Source: Candidatus Poribacteria bacterium (lineage in GTDB: Bacteria > Poribacteria > WGA-4E > WGA-3G). Taken from it: DNA of 64,000 nucleotides. The stretch is taken from the NCBI GenBank assembly GCA_028818705.1, contig JAPPNJ010000040.1, positions 62,001 to 126,000 on the forward strand. Direction: 5' to 3'. Numbering within the stretch: position 1 is the first letter of the stretch; every line of letters begins with the position of its first letter. The translations under genes and the position numbers were made by a program. The notes below the pieces were generated by a model. The model was given only the letters and a program-made list of their open reading frames with translations, searched no databases and was not told the origin of the DNA. This document shows positions 17,171-26,331 of the stretch, piece after piece.

Positions 17171-18436
17171 ATGTCAGAACAAACTTTAGAAAAACCGCGT
17201 ATTCTCCTGCTGCTTCCGACACGGACTTATCGTGCGACTGATTTTCTCGCCGCTGCCATGCAACTTGATGTAGAGGTGGTTGTTGCTTCAGAGGAAGCCG
17301 CGACAACTGCAGACCTCTCACCGCGAGATTCCCTTGTGCTTGACTTCAGCGCACCAGCCGCTGCAACACAGACGATCGTCGAATTCGCAGCGACACATCC
17401 TATCGCCGCGATCGTAGGTGTTGACGACGACACCACGCTACTTGCGACCACGGCATCAGAGGCACTTGGACTTCCACATAACCCAATTGAATCGGCAAAA
17501 GCCACACGCGACAAATATCGATTGCGGCATACATTGGCAACCCGTGGTGTTCCGTGTCCACAGTTCAGACGTTTTTCAATCTGTGACGACATCGTTGAAA
17601 TCAGTAAGCAAGTCGATTTTCCGTGTGTTATCAAACCGCTCTCTCTATCAGCAAGTCGCGGTGTAATTCGGGCAGACAATTGGCATGAATTTCCTGATGC
17701 TTTCCGTCGTGTCGCAGCACTCCTCCGTGCTATAGCAACAGAAGCAGATACAAACGCCGAATCTCCATCCGCCGACGTATTAATTGAAGATTACATACCC
17801 GGCATAGAGGTAGCACTTGAAGGTATCCTTTTAGAAGGTGAACTCAAGATGTTGGCACTTTTTGACAAACCCGATCCGCTCGAGGGTCCCTTTTTTGAGG
17901 AAACCCTGTATATCACTCCTTCACGTCTATCACAGGACACCCAAGATGAACTGCGAAGTGCAACAGCGGAAGCCGCTACTGCATTAGGCCTACGTCACGG
18001 TCCCGTCCACGCCGAATTACGCTACAATGAAAAAGGCGCGCATCTTATTGAAATCGCTGCCCGGACGATTGGTGGGCTTTGAGCCCGTACGCTGCGATTC
18101 GGCACGGGAATGTCGTTGGAGGAACTTGTGATTCGACATGCGATTGGACAACATGTGGAAACACTGCATCGAGAGAAACAGGCAGCAGGTGTGATGATGA
18201 TCCCTGTTCCGAAAGCCGGGATATTGGGTGAAGTGCGCGGCAAAGCAGCGGCACGCAAGGTAGATGATGTTACGGAAGTAGACATTACCATCCCTATTGG
18301 CGGGGAGGTTGTTCCACTACCAGAAGGGGCCCGGTATCTCGGTTTTATCTTTGCACGCTCACAAACACCGGAAGCAGTTGAAACAGCACTCCGCGAGGCA
18401 CACCGCCGTTTGGAGTTCGTGATTCTGGAATTATGA
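17171..18436 (+). CDS. ATP-grasp ligase interrupted by in-frame UGA at a usual Cys position
   Basis: Residues 1-303 (17171-18079) hold an N-terminal nucleotide-like fold and an ATP-grasp domain: DKYRLRHTLATRGVPCPQF, FPCVIKPLSLSASRGVIRA as the nucleotide loop, VLIEDYIPGIEVALEG and HAELRYNEKGAHLIEIAARTIGGL as the metal-binding end. TGA at 18080-18082 then interrupts the frame, which continues in phase without a shift for 118 codons (ARTLRFGTGMSLEELVIRHA to VILEL) and completes the family's C-terminal domain. In carboxylate-amine ligases of this subfamily the motif usually reads IGGLCSRALRF (recollection, to be checked), so UGA replaces Cys. It is either selenocysteine, a recent nonsense mutation or a sequence error. 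Substrate unknown. Confidence 0.75.
18074..18108 (+). other. In-frame UGA with adjacent stem-loop (candidate recoding site)
   Basis: After UGA (18080-18082) CCCGT at 18084-18088 can pair with ACGGG at 18104-18108, with an inner GCT/GGC pairing and a 7-nt loop starting with G. A bacterial selenocysteine insertion element is a stem-loop just downstream of UGA with G early in the loop, but here the loop begins only 11 nt after UGA, shorter than usual. A competing hairpin GGGCT/AGCCC spans the UGA itself. Confidence 0.35.
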
Positions 18437-18464
18437 ATATTCCCTGTGAATTGGTTATCTTCAA

Positions 18465-18677
18465 TAGGACTTACGCATTTCCTCTTAAAGTCCCCTACCC
18501 CCCTGATAAGGGCGGGGAATGCCCTAAGGCATTCATACCCGGGGAATGCCACACGGCATTCATACCGTTGATTCTGATTTATATGGGGGGTTGGGGGATT
18601 TAGGGGGTTAAAAAACACCAAAATTACTGCTTTTTGTGTCCGAATGTCCTATATTTGCTCAATTTGCGTAAGTCCTG
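18465..18677. mobile_element. MITE-like element, copy 2 (longest)
   Basis: Ends TAGGACTTACGCA and TTTGCGTAAGTCCT, 213 bp, flanked by TTCAA and TTCAG (4 of 5 bases match). It contains two successive GGGGAATGCC...GGCATTCATACC hairpin units where shorter copies have one, which explains its size. It starts 28 bases after the ATP-grasp gene stop. Confidence 0.85.
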
Positions 18678-18771
18678 TTCAGATAATCGCAAAAAACCCC
18701 GCGGGAGAGACACCGCTTAATGTAGAAGTCAGTATCTCCCCTACGAGTTAGGTTGTCAATTCGCAACGGTA

Positions 18772-18797
18772 GGCGAGGTTTCCGAACCTCGCCTTTT
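18772..18797 (+). terminator. GGCGAGG-family terminator-like hairpin
   Basis: GGCGAGGTT at 18772-18780 and AACCTCGCC at 18785-18793 form a perfect 9-bp stem with a TCCG loop, followed by TTTTCTC. It may end transcription from the ATP-grasp gene or be a dispersed repeat of this family. Confidence 0.6.
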
Positions 18798-18846
18798 CTC
18801 TCCTATCTACTTTTCATTGCTCCCCATGTTGTGTGCATTTTCCGTA

Positions 18847-19138
18847 TCAACTGCGGTGCTGCAGACACTTCTTCAGGGAACTTATGCCAACCGAATGTAG
18901 CCCTATCATCTGAGCAGTTACACATTCTCCGTGTACAACATCTCTGTGTGTCACATGGAAATGTTCGCCACTGATACTGTCATGGGAGTCGTCGTCATGG
19001 GCATGCCAGATACCCTCCCATTCTTCCTGGCTCAAAGCCCCCATCTGTTCCTCGTGAATTGGACAATAATCATCGGCAAAAGACTGCCCAAATACGCACA
19101 TGCAGTAATAAAACTAACAAAAATGTGAATTTTATCAT
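18847..19138 (-). pseudogene. Small broken secreted-protein gene
   Basis: On the minus strand AGGAGG precedes an ATG at 19138 by 5 bases and starts a signal-peptide-like MIKFTFLLVLLLHVRIW, which stops after 22 codons. A second frame, offset by one base, continues from about 19115 as a polar 84-residue segment beginning MCVFGQSFADDYCPIHEEQ and rich in His and Asp (HAHDDDSHDS). A single one-base deletion would join the two parts. The well-placed ribosome site and signal peptide suggest a once-functional short exported protein; its family is not recognised. Confidence 0.4.
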
Positions 19139-19182
19139 GTTTTCCTCCTTATAGGTTGTAGAGGTTGCGAAATTCGCAAGTG

Positions 19183-20099
19183 CTACTTCGTCATTTTCAG
19201 GTTTGCCCACGTCGTGACTAATTTGCCTCTCGCACTCGGACGACTGACTGCGTTCTGAAGTACCGGTGCAGCACCCGTGACGGGGTCATCAATATATTCA
19301 ATGACCTGATGGAGATCCGCCATGTTTACAACACCGTCTTTATTAACGTCTGTACGTGGCTGGATCGGTTTTGCATGGTTTTGGGCATTAATCGCAAGCA
19401 AGACGCGGTATAAATCTATGACGTTGATCTTTCCGTCCTCATTGACATCAACGGTTAAACCTCGTGGCGGTAGGATTTCATACTCGATTTTCGGTTCAAA
19501 TCCGAAGAATCCAGACCAGTGGCCATAAGCTTCGTAAACGGCAACAAGCAAGACGTTTGTCCCTTGTTTGAGTGAGACTTTGAATACGTCCTGATAATCG
19601 TAAGCAGCTCTATCCACAAAATGTTCGTGAACGACCTCACCATTCATCCATACTCTCACAGCATCATCGGACCCTACAAACATTAATGTCTCTTGTTCTT
19701 CGGCTGCATGGATAAGAATAGACCCATAAGCCACATGATTGCTTATGTCGCCACTTCCCAAACCGATAGTGCTGAGCATTTCGTTGATATTGTCTGACCC
19801 CTTTGTGGGAAGTGAACCGAGCGTCCAGACCTTATTTCCTACAGATTCACCAAGACTCGCGCCCTCTGTAGCGATTTTTTGTTCTGTTACTGCACCTTCA
19901 GACGCAATACTGAGAAAGTCTATTCCTGAAGCCGCGGCACTTGCACCACTGATAACGGCATCCGCTATTTTTGTAGGGGCGATTACCCATAGCCACCTTT
20001 CTGTATTTTAGATCCGCCGCTAAAGACTTGCGCGGAACTTGAAGATACAAAAATCAAAGAAAACAATAAAACAGATAAATAACGCACAATGCTTTTCAT
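19183..20099 (-). pseudogene. Secreted dockerin protein with a frameshift after the signal peptide
   Basis: The ATG at 20099, after AAAGGAG, begins a signal peptide (MKSIVRYLSVLLFSLIFVSSSSAQ) that runs into TAA at about 20000. The rest of the protein, starting WLWVIAPTKIADAV, is intact in the -1 frame, so one base is in excess between about 20000 and 20025. The mature part has a jelly-roll-like domain (KVWTLGSLP, NHVAYGSILIHA, DAVRVWMNGEVVHEHF) that is also found in the LRR proteins at 36 and 40 kb. It ends in two dockerin type I calcium repeats, DVNEDGKINVIDLYRVLLAI and DVNKDGVVNMADLHQVIEYI. Either a pseudogene or a sequencing indel; dockerins normally bind cohesin domains on partner surface proteins. 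Confidence 0.75.
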
Positions 20100-20243
20100 T
20101 TTGTAAATTGACTCCTTTTATATTTTTTTGTCCCCTTGCGGGCCACAACAGGCGCGCAAAGGCATACCCTTTTCTCTGGGGCTAAAAAAAATGACAGGAC
20201 TATAGGGGGGATACAGTGATAGGTGTATCGAGAGGTAATAGAA

Positions 20244-20430
20244 AGGTATTCGGCAACCTTCCCTATAGGGTGCTGGTTTCCATTAATCTCACATGTAATG
20301 CGTCCGTTGTGATATAATAGAAACCAGCGCTGTCATATCCACAAAACTTTAGCTATGGCAGTGCTGAAGCGTCGCGGGTGTTCGTCTCACCTGCGGCGCA
20401 CCTAATGAATTAGGAAGCTGCCCTGACGTG
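20244..20430. other. Highly structured intergenic region (possible leader RNA)
   Basis: Within the 624-base spacer between divergent secreted-protein genes there are several strong inverted repeats. GCTGGTTTC (20272-20280) pairs with GAAACCAGC (20330-20338) around an inner TCACA/TGTGA stem. GCGTCGCGGGTG (20369-20380) pairs along 12 positions with CACCTGCGGCGC (20388-20399). CCTAAT/ATTAGG follows, and GGCA/TGCC (20357 and 20419) encloses both. On the minus strand an extended -10 box TGCTATAAT lies at 20493-20485, so the structure would be in the leader of the dockerin gene. I do not recognise a known riboswitch class. Confidence 0.4.
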
Positions 20431-20723
20431 AACAATACTTCATTAGCAAAGATGCTTTCAAAGCCTTGACTCTACGTCAAATATATTATAGCAAAAAAAG
20501 AAAATTTTTGTTACGGATTTTTTTCAGGATTCCAGGGCACTCGGCGTTAGGCTATTTGACACTTGCCAAATTTGAGAAACAAAACTTGTCTTAACTTCAC
20601 AATTTATCACTCGCAAACCGCGTCAAATGACTAAAAACTGTGACTTTATACTACTCCCGTGCTATCCTTAATGACTATAGATAACAGCTACAATCACAAT
20701 TTTAGAAAAGGAGATAATTTAAA

Positions 20724-23327
20724 TTGAAGAGATTATACCCCAGCGCAGCTTCCAAGCCTATACTTGGACACTCAGTTCTTTTCGTTTTATTTATGGTTAC
20801 GACTTTGTTCGTACCGAGTAGTTACGCCCAAGATTCTCCGCAATGGCATCTACCTGAAGGAGCAACGGCACGACTCGGTAAAGGTTGGTTATACGACCTC
20901 GCGTATTCGCCGGATGGCACCCGACTTGCCGTCTCTGGAGCCCTCGGAGTTTGGATATATGATACAGCTACAGATCAACCCGTTGATCTATTTACTGGAA
21001 TTAAGTATGGCATTCCCGCTCTCGCTTATGCCCCAGATGGAACTATCCTGGCAGGTGGGGGAAACGACGCGACCATCCGTCTCTGGGATGTTACTACTGG
21101 CGAATTGTTGCACACCCTCAGTGGGCATCGTCGGGGCGTCCGCAGCGTCGCTTTCAGCCCGGATGGCATGCTGCTCGCCAGTGGCAGTCGGGACAGTAAC
21201 ATCAGACTCTGGAAGATCGACACGGGTGAACTCATCAACACATTAGAAGATCATACGGAAGGCATTTATAGTGTTGCTTTTAGTCCCGATGGCAACACGC
21301 TCATTAGTGGAAGTAATGACGATACTATCCGTTTGTGGAATGTGGAAACAGGTGAACTCCGGCAAACACTTGCCGAGCATCGGGATGATGTCTATAGCGT
21401 CGCTTTTAGTCCTGATGGCAGTACGTTTGCGAGTGGAGATTTGAATGGCGTTATCAATCTATGGGACGCTGCTACAGGCGCGCCCAAGACGACACTCGTA
21501 GGCCATACATCGAGTATCTTTGATATAGCCTTCAGTGATGATGGCAGCCTTCTTGCCAGCACGAGTGAAGATGATACGATCCGTCTGTGGCACGTAAACA
21601 CAGGGGCTCCTATAAATACCCTCATCGGACACACCGCTGATGTCTATCGAGTTGTTTTCGCGCCTGACGGGAAGACCCTCACCAGTGGCGCATGGGATGC
21701 ATCTCTTCGCTCCTGGGACCTTCGTACCGGAGAACAATTAAAAATTATCAGTGGACACACGGACGTCGTTTTGAGCGTCACATTCAGTGCTGACGGTAGC
21801 ACCCTCGCGACGCGAAGCTGGGACAAGACTATCCGACTCTGGGATGCCAACACCGGTCAACTTCGACATACCCTTATCGGACATCAAGATGATGTAGACA
21901 TTGTTGTATTCGGCCCTGACGGCAGAACGCTCGCCAGCGGCAGTCAGGACGATACCATCCGTCTCTGGGATGCAGACACAGGGGAACACATTAAAACCCT
22001 GAGGGGACACAGTTCTTACCTCATCAGTCTTGCCTTTAGTGCGGATGGAAGCATGTTAGCCAGTGGAAGTGAGGACGATAGCATCCGCCTCTGGGATGCT
22101 ACAACAGGAACCCACATCACCACGCTTTGGGAACATGAAGCAGGCGTTGAGACACTCACCTTTAGTCCCGATGGAAGCACACTAGCGAGTGGCAGTCGAG
22201 ACGATAGTATCCGCCTCTGGGATGTTGAAACCCACGAAGTCTTGCATACCCTCACCGACCATGAGGATGATGTGGTAAGCCTTGCCTTTAGCCCGGATGG
22301 GCATACGCTTGCCAGTGTTGGTAGGGACCATACTATCCGCTTGTGGGATGTGGAAACAGGTGAACTTCAAGATACTCTACTGGATGAAGAAAATCAAGCG
22401 ACGAGTGTCGTTTTCACACCTGATGGTAGAGTCCTTGCCAGTGGAAGCAGTGATACGACCATCCGTTTGTGGGACGCTACCACGGGCACGGAACTGATCC
22501 TACTGGATGGACATATGTGGAATGTCACAACTGTGGCGGTCAACTCCGAGGGGACCCTGCTTGCGAGTGGAAGTTTCGATGGTACAGTGCTATTGTGGGA
22601 TCTGGTACTTGCACGAGAAACCGGTGAACTCTTAGCAGCACTCGTGGATGACCTCTTAGGAGATTTAAACAACGATGGGACTGTCAATATCCTAGATCTC
22701 GTGCTCCTCGCATCACGTTTCGATCAAAAAGGGGAAAACGCGGCCGACCTGAACAAGGATGGCGTTGTTACCATCCTAGATCTCGTGCTCCTCGCAGATG
22801 CATTGGGAGGTGCCGGAGGGGCATTTCTGGCGAACGCATTGGAAGATGCTGCGGGCGCGCCAGCACTACAAGCCATTTCAACCGAACTGCTCACTGCAGC
22901 TGATATCGCGCAGTGGTTGAGCCTTGCCAAGCAAGAAGGGAACTTGTCTGACATCAACATCGGCCTACCCAAAGGACTCTCATATCAAAGAGGAATTCAG
23001 GTGTTAGAGCACCTCTTGAAGCTGCTCGCACCCAGAACGACAGCACTGTTCCCGAATTACCCCAATCCGTTCAATCCTGAAACCTGGATACCATACCAGT
23101 TAGCAGCACCGGCAAATGTCACAATAACCATTTATTCTGTTAACGGACAATTGATTCGGACACTCGAATTGGGACATCAGACTATCGGGGTTTATGAATC
23201 TCAAAGCCGTGCGGCGTATTGGAATGGTAGGAACGAATTCGGCGAACAAGTCGCCAGTGGTGTCTATTTTTATGTGTTAACAGCAGGAGATTTCAATGCC
23301 ACACGGAAAATGTTAATACGGAAATAA
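20724..23327 (+). CDS. Secreted 14-repeat WD40 protein with dockerin and C-terminal sorting module
   Basis: The 867-residue protein starts at TTG 20724 (AAAAGGAG upstream) with a signal peptide ending near SYAQ. Residues about 50-630 hold 14 WD40 repeats of the form 'VxSVAFSPDGxxLASGSxDxTIRLWD', enough for two seven-bladed propellers. A dockerin pair follows (GDLNNDGTVNILDLVLLAS and DLNKDGVVTILDLVLLADA). The last 95 residues are the sorting/FlgD-like beta module (PNYPNPFNPETWIPYQL ... YWNGRNEFGEQVASGVYFY ... RKMLIRK) shared with the LRR proteins. It is probably an exported, surface-attached binding scaffold. A GGCGAGG terminator follows. Confidence 0.92.
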   Translation: MKRLYPSAASKPILGHSVLFVLFMVTTLFVPSSYAQDSPQWHLPEGATARLGKGWLYDLAYSPDGTRLAVSGALGVWIYDTATDQPVDLFTGIKYGIPALAYAPDGTILAGGGNDATIRLWDVTTGELLHTLSGHRRGVRSVAFSPDGMLLASGSRDSNIRLWKIDTGELINTLEDHTEGIYSVAFSPDGNTLISGSNDDTIRLWNVETGELRQTLAEHRDDVYSVAFSPDGSTFASGDLNGVINLWDAATGAPKTTLVGHTSSIFDIAFSDDGSLLASTSEDDTIRLWHVNTGAPINTLIGHTADVYRVVFAPDGKTLTSGAWDASLRSWDLRTGEQLKIISGHTDVVLSVTFSADGSTLATRSWDKTIRLWDANTGQLRHTLIGHQDDVDIVVFGPDGRTLASGSQDDTIRLWDADTGEHIKTLRGHSSYLISLAFSADGSMLASGSEDDSIRLWDATTGTHITTLWEHEAGVETLTFSPDGSTLASGSRDDSIRLWDVETHEVLHTLTDHEDDVVSLAFSPDGHTLASVGRDHTIRLWDVETGELQDTLLDEENQATSVVFTPDGRVLASGSSDTTIRLWDATTGTELILLDGHMWNVTTVAVNSEGTLLASGSFDGTVLLWDLVLARETGELLAALVDDLLGDLNNDGTVNILDLVLLASRFDQKGENAADLNKDGVVTILDLVLLADALGGAGGAFLANALEDAAGAPALQAISTELLTAADIAQWLSLAKQEGNLSDINIGLPKGLSYQRGIQVLEHLLKLLAPRTTALFPNYPNPFNPETWIPYQLAAPANVTITIYSVNGQLIRTLELGHQTIGVYESQSRAAYWNGRNEFGEQVASGVYFYVLTAGDFNATRKMLIRK

Positions 23328-23360
23328 GACATCTTCTGTAGAAGGGAAATTTCATTATTT

Positions 23361-23395
23361 GGCGAGGTGGTAAGTCAACGCTGCCTCGCCTTTTC
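23361..23395 (+). terminator. Terminator between the WD40 gene and trpS
   Basis: GGCGAGG at 23361-23367 pairs with CCTCGCC at 23384-23390, followed by TTTTCC. It lies 33 bases after the WD40 stop and directly before the converging end of trpS. Confidence 0.75.
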
Positions 23396-23396
23396 C

Positions 23397-24392
23397 TTAA
23401 GGACTTACACCAACGGCTTTACGGACCTTCGCTAAAATCGGCACTGCGATATCGCGCGCTTTTTCGCTACCTTCTTCAAGGATTTTATCCAATTCATCCG
23501 TATTGTCCATCAAATCATTATACCGGTCGCGCTGGACAGAAAATGTCGCCTCTAACAACGCAAATAACTCTTTTTTCATCTCACCGTACGCCAGTCCACC
23601 TTCAAGATAAAGCTGCCGTTTCGCAGCAACTGCGTCAGCATCGGCAAAGTGCCGATAGATCGCAAAGATGTTACATGCATCTGGGTCTTTTGGATCTTCT
23701 GGACGTTTAGAATCAGTTACAATACGCATAACAGGCTTACGCACTTGATTAGAAGATGCAAAGATCGGGATGACATTATTATAACTTTTGCTCATTTTCC
23801 TGCCATCGATTCCGGGAATAGTCATGACCTCTTTCCGAATTACGGCTTCGGGGATTGTTAAGACCTCGCCATAACCCCTGTTGAACGTAAGCGCGACATC
23901 GCGCGTGATTTCGAGGTGCTGTTGCTGGTCAAGACCGACGGGTACAACGTGTGTTCCGAAGAGCAGAATGTCTGCCGCCATTAAAACAGGATAGGTGAAG
24001 AGTCCTACATTAATGTTTTTATCCTCTTCACGTCCCGCGGCAATATTATCGTCAACGATTGCTTTGTAGGCGTGCGCCCTGTTAAGCAAGCCCTTTGTTG
24101 TGAAACACGCCAACGCCCATGCCAACTCGAATACCTCTGGAATGTCCGATTGACGGTAGAAAATCACTTCATCCGGGTTTAATCCCAAAGCTAACCACGT
24201 CGCAGTTACTTGATGGGTTAAATATATCAACTCTTTCTTGTCTTTTACGGTAGTAAGGGCGTGGTAATCTGCGATGAAATATAGGGCTTGATACGTTTCC
24301 GCAAGCTCCAGTGCCGGTTTAATCATACCGAGGTAGTTCCCGATATGCGGTTGCCCTGTCGGTTTGATACCGGTTAAAGTTATCTGCTTCAA
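23397..24392 (-). CDS. trpS: Tryptophanyl-tRNA synthetase
   Basis: A class I aminoacyl-tRNA synthetase that charges tRNA-Trp. The HIGH-type motif is PTGQPHIGNYLG at the N-terminus and KMSKS is in GIDGRKMSKSYNNVIPIF. The Trp-pocket segments LYFIADYHALTTV, VGLDQQQHLEITRDVA and LLMAADILLF-like MAADILLFGTHVVPVG are present. Length of 331 residues is normal. It appears to be the last gene of a minus-strand run with the SAM hydrolase and the isomerase upstream. Confidence 0.96.
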   Translation of the reverse strand: MKQITLTGIKPTGQPHIGNYLGMIKPALELAETYQALYFIADYHALTTVKDKKELIYLTHQVTATWLALGLNPDEVIFYRQSDIPEVFELAWALACFTTKGLLNRAHAYKAIVDDNIAAGREEDKNINVGLFTYPVLMAADILLFGTHVVPVGLDQQQHLEITRDVALTFNRGYGEVLTIPEAVIRKEVMTIPGIDGRKMSKSYNNVIPIFASSNQVRKPVMRIVTDSKRPEDPKDPDACNIFAIYRHFADADAVAAKRQLYLEGGLAYGEMKKELFALLEATFSVQRDRYNDLMDNTDELDKILEEGSEKARDIAVPILAKVRKAVGVSP

Positions 24393-24452
24393 TTTGGTTG
24401 CATCCTCCTCTTTGGATTTTAATTCTATTTTAGCCTGCCAAGGCTTATATCT

Positions 24453-25283
24453 TCAATTAAACCTCTGAATTACAACGGTATCTCCTCGCTTCAATCTCAG
24501 AATCGTTTCAGCACTCCCACCATTCACGGCAATTTCCAACAGCCCAGAACTCCCAATAATTGCCAGAGGTTTTCCGATCGCAGATTCAGCGTATGCCCGG
24601 TTGAGACCTTTAAGTCTTATACCGCCAACCCTGATTTCACAATTGGAGATATTCCAGCCCGATACAATTTTCAAGCGGGATAGTAGGCTTTCTGAAATAT
24701 TTGTTATAGCATTCCCAAAACTGTCAGTTTTGATAATCTCGCCTATCAGTTTATCATCAGAAATCTCAAGCGTTGGAATCGGGAGTCGGACGAGATTTGG
24801 CACGAATGGCCCGATCTCCGCAAGCGTCACCCCAAGTGATAGATATGCGGCAACGGGAGCGAAAATATCCCTGCCGTGGAATGTCTGACTTACCTCTGGC
24901 AAATAGTATGCCCGGTTTTCAATTTTAACTATATTTCCCGGATGTTGTCCACTGTTCTCAATTTCTTCAAGGAGGTAAGTCAATATCCCGTTGTCAGGGC
25001 AGACAAAAAATGCGCGATCTGTTTGGCAAACTATTGCCTGTCGGTCGCTACCTACACCCGGATCAACCACGATTAGATGAATTGTGCCTTTCGGAAAATA
25101 GTGATATGCCGAATTGATTAAGAAGGCTGCTTCGTGAACGTCCTGTGGCGGTACGGCGTGCGTGATGTCAACTACTTGCACGCTTGGATTAATGCCGAGG
25201 ATTACACCTTTCATGACGCCAACGTAAGCATCGCTTGTGCCAAAATCGGTTGTTAGTGTGATAATGCGAGGAGGAATGCTCAT
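24453..25283 (-). CDS. S-adenosyl-L-methionine hydrolase (DUF62 / SAM hydroxide adenosyltransferase)
   Basis: Members of this family split SAM into adenosine and methionine by activating water or hydroxide; the fluorinase and chlorinase are relatives. The start of the mature fold is ITLTTDFGTSDAYVGVMKGVI, and VVDITHAVPPQDVHEAAFLI, HLIVVDPGVGSDRQAI, FVCPDNGILTYLL and FHGRDIFAPVAAYLS are the conserved blocks. DPGVGS...R together with FHGRD is the hydrolase pattern. The ATG at 25283 gives 276 residues and lies 4 bases after the upstream gene's stop; an earlier start at 25379 would overlap that gene. Confidence 0.92.
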   Translation of the reverse strand: MSIPPRIITLTTDFGTSDAYVGVMKGVILGINPSVQVVDITHAVPPQDVHEAAFLINSAYHYFPKGTIHLIVVDPGVGSDRQAIVCQTDRAFFVCPDNGILTYLLEEIENSGQHPGNIVKIENRAYYLPEVSQTFHGRDIFAPVAAYLSLGVTLAEIGPFVPNLVRLPIPTLEISDDKLIGEIIKTDSFGNAITNISESLLSRLKIVSGWNISNCEIRVGGIRLKGLNRAYAESAIGKPLAIIGSSGLLEIAVNGGSAETILRLKRGDTVVIQRFN

Positions 25284-25287
25284 CTCA

Positions 25288-26088
25288 TTAGAGGTTTGCT
25301 TGCATCCAGTCAAAACTTTTTCGTTGTCCCGTCCCGTCGTTCTCTCTACCCTCGTATTCACAACACCAAACACCGTCATAGCCTGCTGCTCTCAAACACC
25401 GAATAGCCTTCGTGAGATCTATTTCGCCTTCGCCGAGTGCCTCGCCGCGATAGTCGGCGCGCGATCCCGTTCCGTCTTTCAGGTGCGTGTGTAGGGTATA
25501 GGGCGCGACGATTTCATAATACCTGCCTACCGTCTCTAAGTCATGGCCTGCCCAGCGATAGTTCATTGTGTCCATATTGGCACCAACGTACTTAGAACCG
25601 ACCCGCTCAAAGAGTTCTACCTGTAAGTCACCGTCGTTTGTAACGATGCCGTGATTGTCCACCGCCAAATATACCTCATCTCGTTCTGCAAATTCAAGGC
25701 ACCGTGTTAGGCAACCAGCCATCGCTTCAACCCAGCGGCTTTCTGGCACGGCATCCTTTGCTGCGCCACCCTCCGTGCGAAGCACTGAAGCACCAAGCAG
25801 TTTAGCAAGTCCCCCGATGCGTTCCATCCGTTCGACCTGAGAACGGATTTCGTCTTCCTCAAGCAGGACGAAATCGTTTCCCGCAGCGAGTGCCGAGACC
25901 TGTAAACCATAACCCTCAACTTGTGCCCTAACGGCTTCGGCATTTCTTTCTGGATCGGCGGTTTCCGAGTCCCAAACATCGCTAATCTGAAGCTCAACAT
26001 AACCGAACCCTGTCTCGCTTGTAAATTTCAGGAAATCATCAAGCGATTTGCTTGCGTAGTTGTAATGAATAAGTCCTAATTTTGACAT
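25288..26088 (-). CDS. Sugar-phosphate isomerase/epimerase-family TIM barrel protein
   Basis: The 266-residue protein has the xylose-isomerase-like TIM-barrel pattern: FGYVELQISDVWD, GLQVSALAAGNDFV, LGASVLRTEGG, LAVDNHGIVTN, VGANMDTMNYRWAGHD and LHTHLKDG, with metal-ligand candidates Glu, Asp, His and Glu (CCEYEGREN). Members act on inositol or other sugars; the substrate is not evident. It heads a minus-strand run with the SAM hydrolase and trpS. A second member of the family is at 29939-30697. Confidence 0.85.
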   Translation of the reverse strand: MSKLGLIHYNYASKSLDDFLKFTSETGFGYVELQISDVWDSETADPERNAEAVRAQVEGYGLQVSALAAGNDFVLLEEDEIRSQVERMERIGGLAKLLGASVLRTEGGAAKDAVPESRWVEAMAGCLTRCLEFAERDEVYLAVDNHGIVTNDGDLQVELFERVGSKYVGANMDTMNYRWAGHDLETVGRYYEIVAPYTLHTHLKDGTGSRADYRGEALGEGEIDLTKAIRCLRAAGYDGVWCCEYEGRENDGTGQRKSFDWMQANL

Positions 26089-26150
26089 GAATTATCTTCC
26101 CTTCTCGCGGAAAAATCTCAGCGAAATTCGCAAGCCGATGTTAAAAAGAC

Positions 26151-26179
26151 TTGCATCTTTAAAGTTATTATGCTATAAT
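26151..26179 (+). promoter_or_regulatory. Promoter for mqnE-mqnA
   Basis: TTGCAT at 26151-26156 is separated by 17 bases from TATAAT at 26174-26179, with TGC as an extended -10. The predicted leader is about 150 nt. Confidence 0.7.
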
Positions 26180-26331
26180 ACTTCTACTGAAAGCCAAGTG
26201 TCAAGCATTTTTTATCGGACTGCGAATAGAAATTTTTGGGCTGGCAGTCTTATTACTTTCAGAACCGGTTTAGAGCCTACAAACGCCACTGAAACCCAAA
26301 AAGATTGATAATTAATTAGGATAAAAACGTA

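Noticed and set aside
18080..18082. UGA read as a sense codon throughout the genome, as in some candidate phyla
   Set aside because: queE and several other genes in the window end naturally at TGA with clean gene boundaries, so general recoding does not fit.
20150..20175. GCGCAAAGGCATACCC as a cyclic-di-GMP (GEMM) riboswitch core
   Set aside because: The second conserved segment (GACGCAAAGCC-like) and the matching stems are missing.
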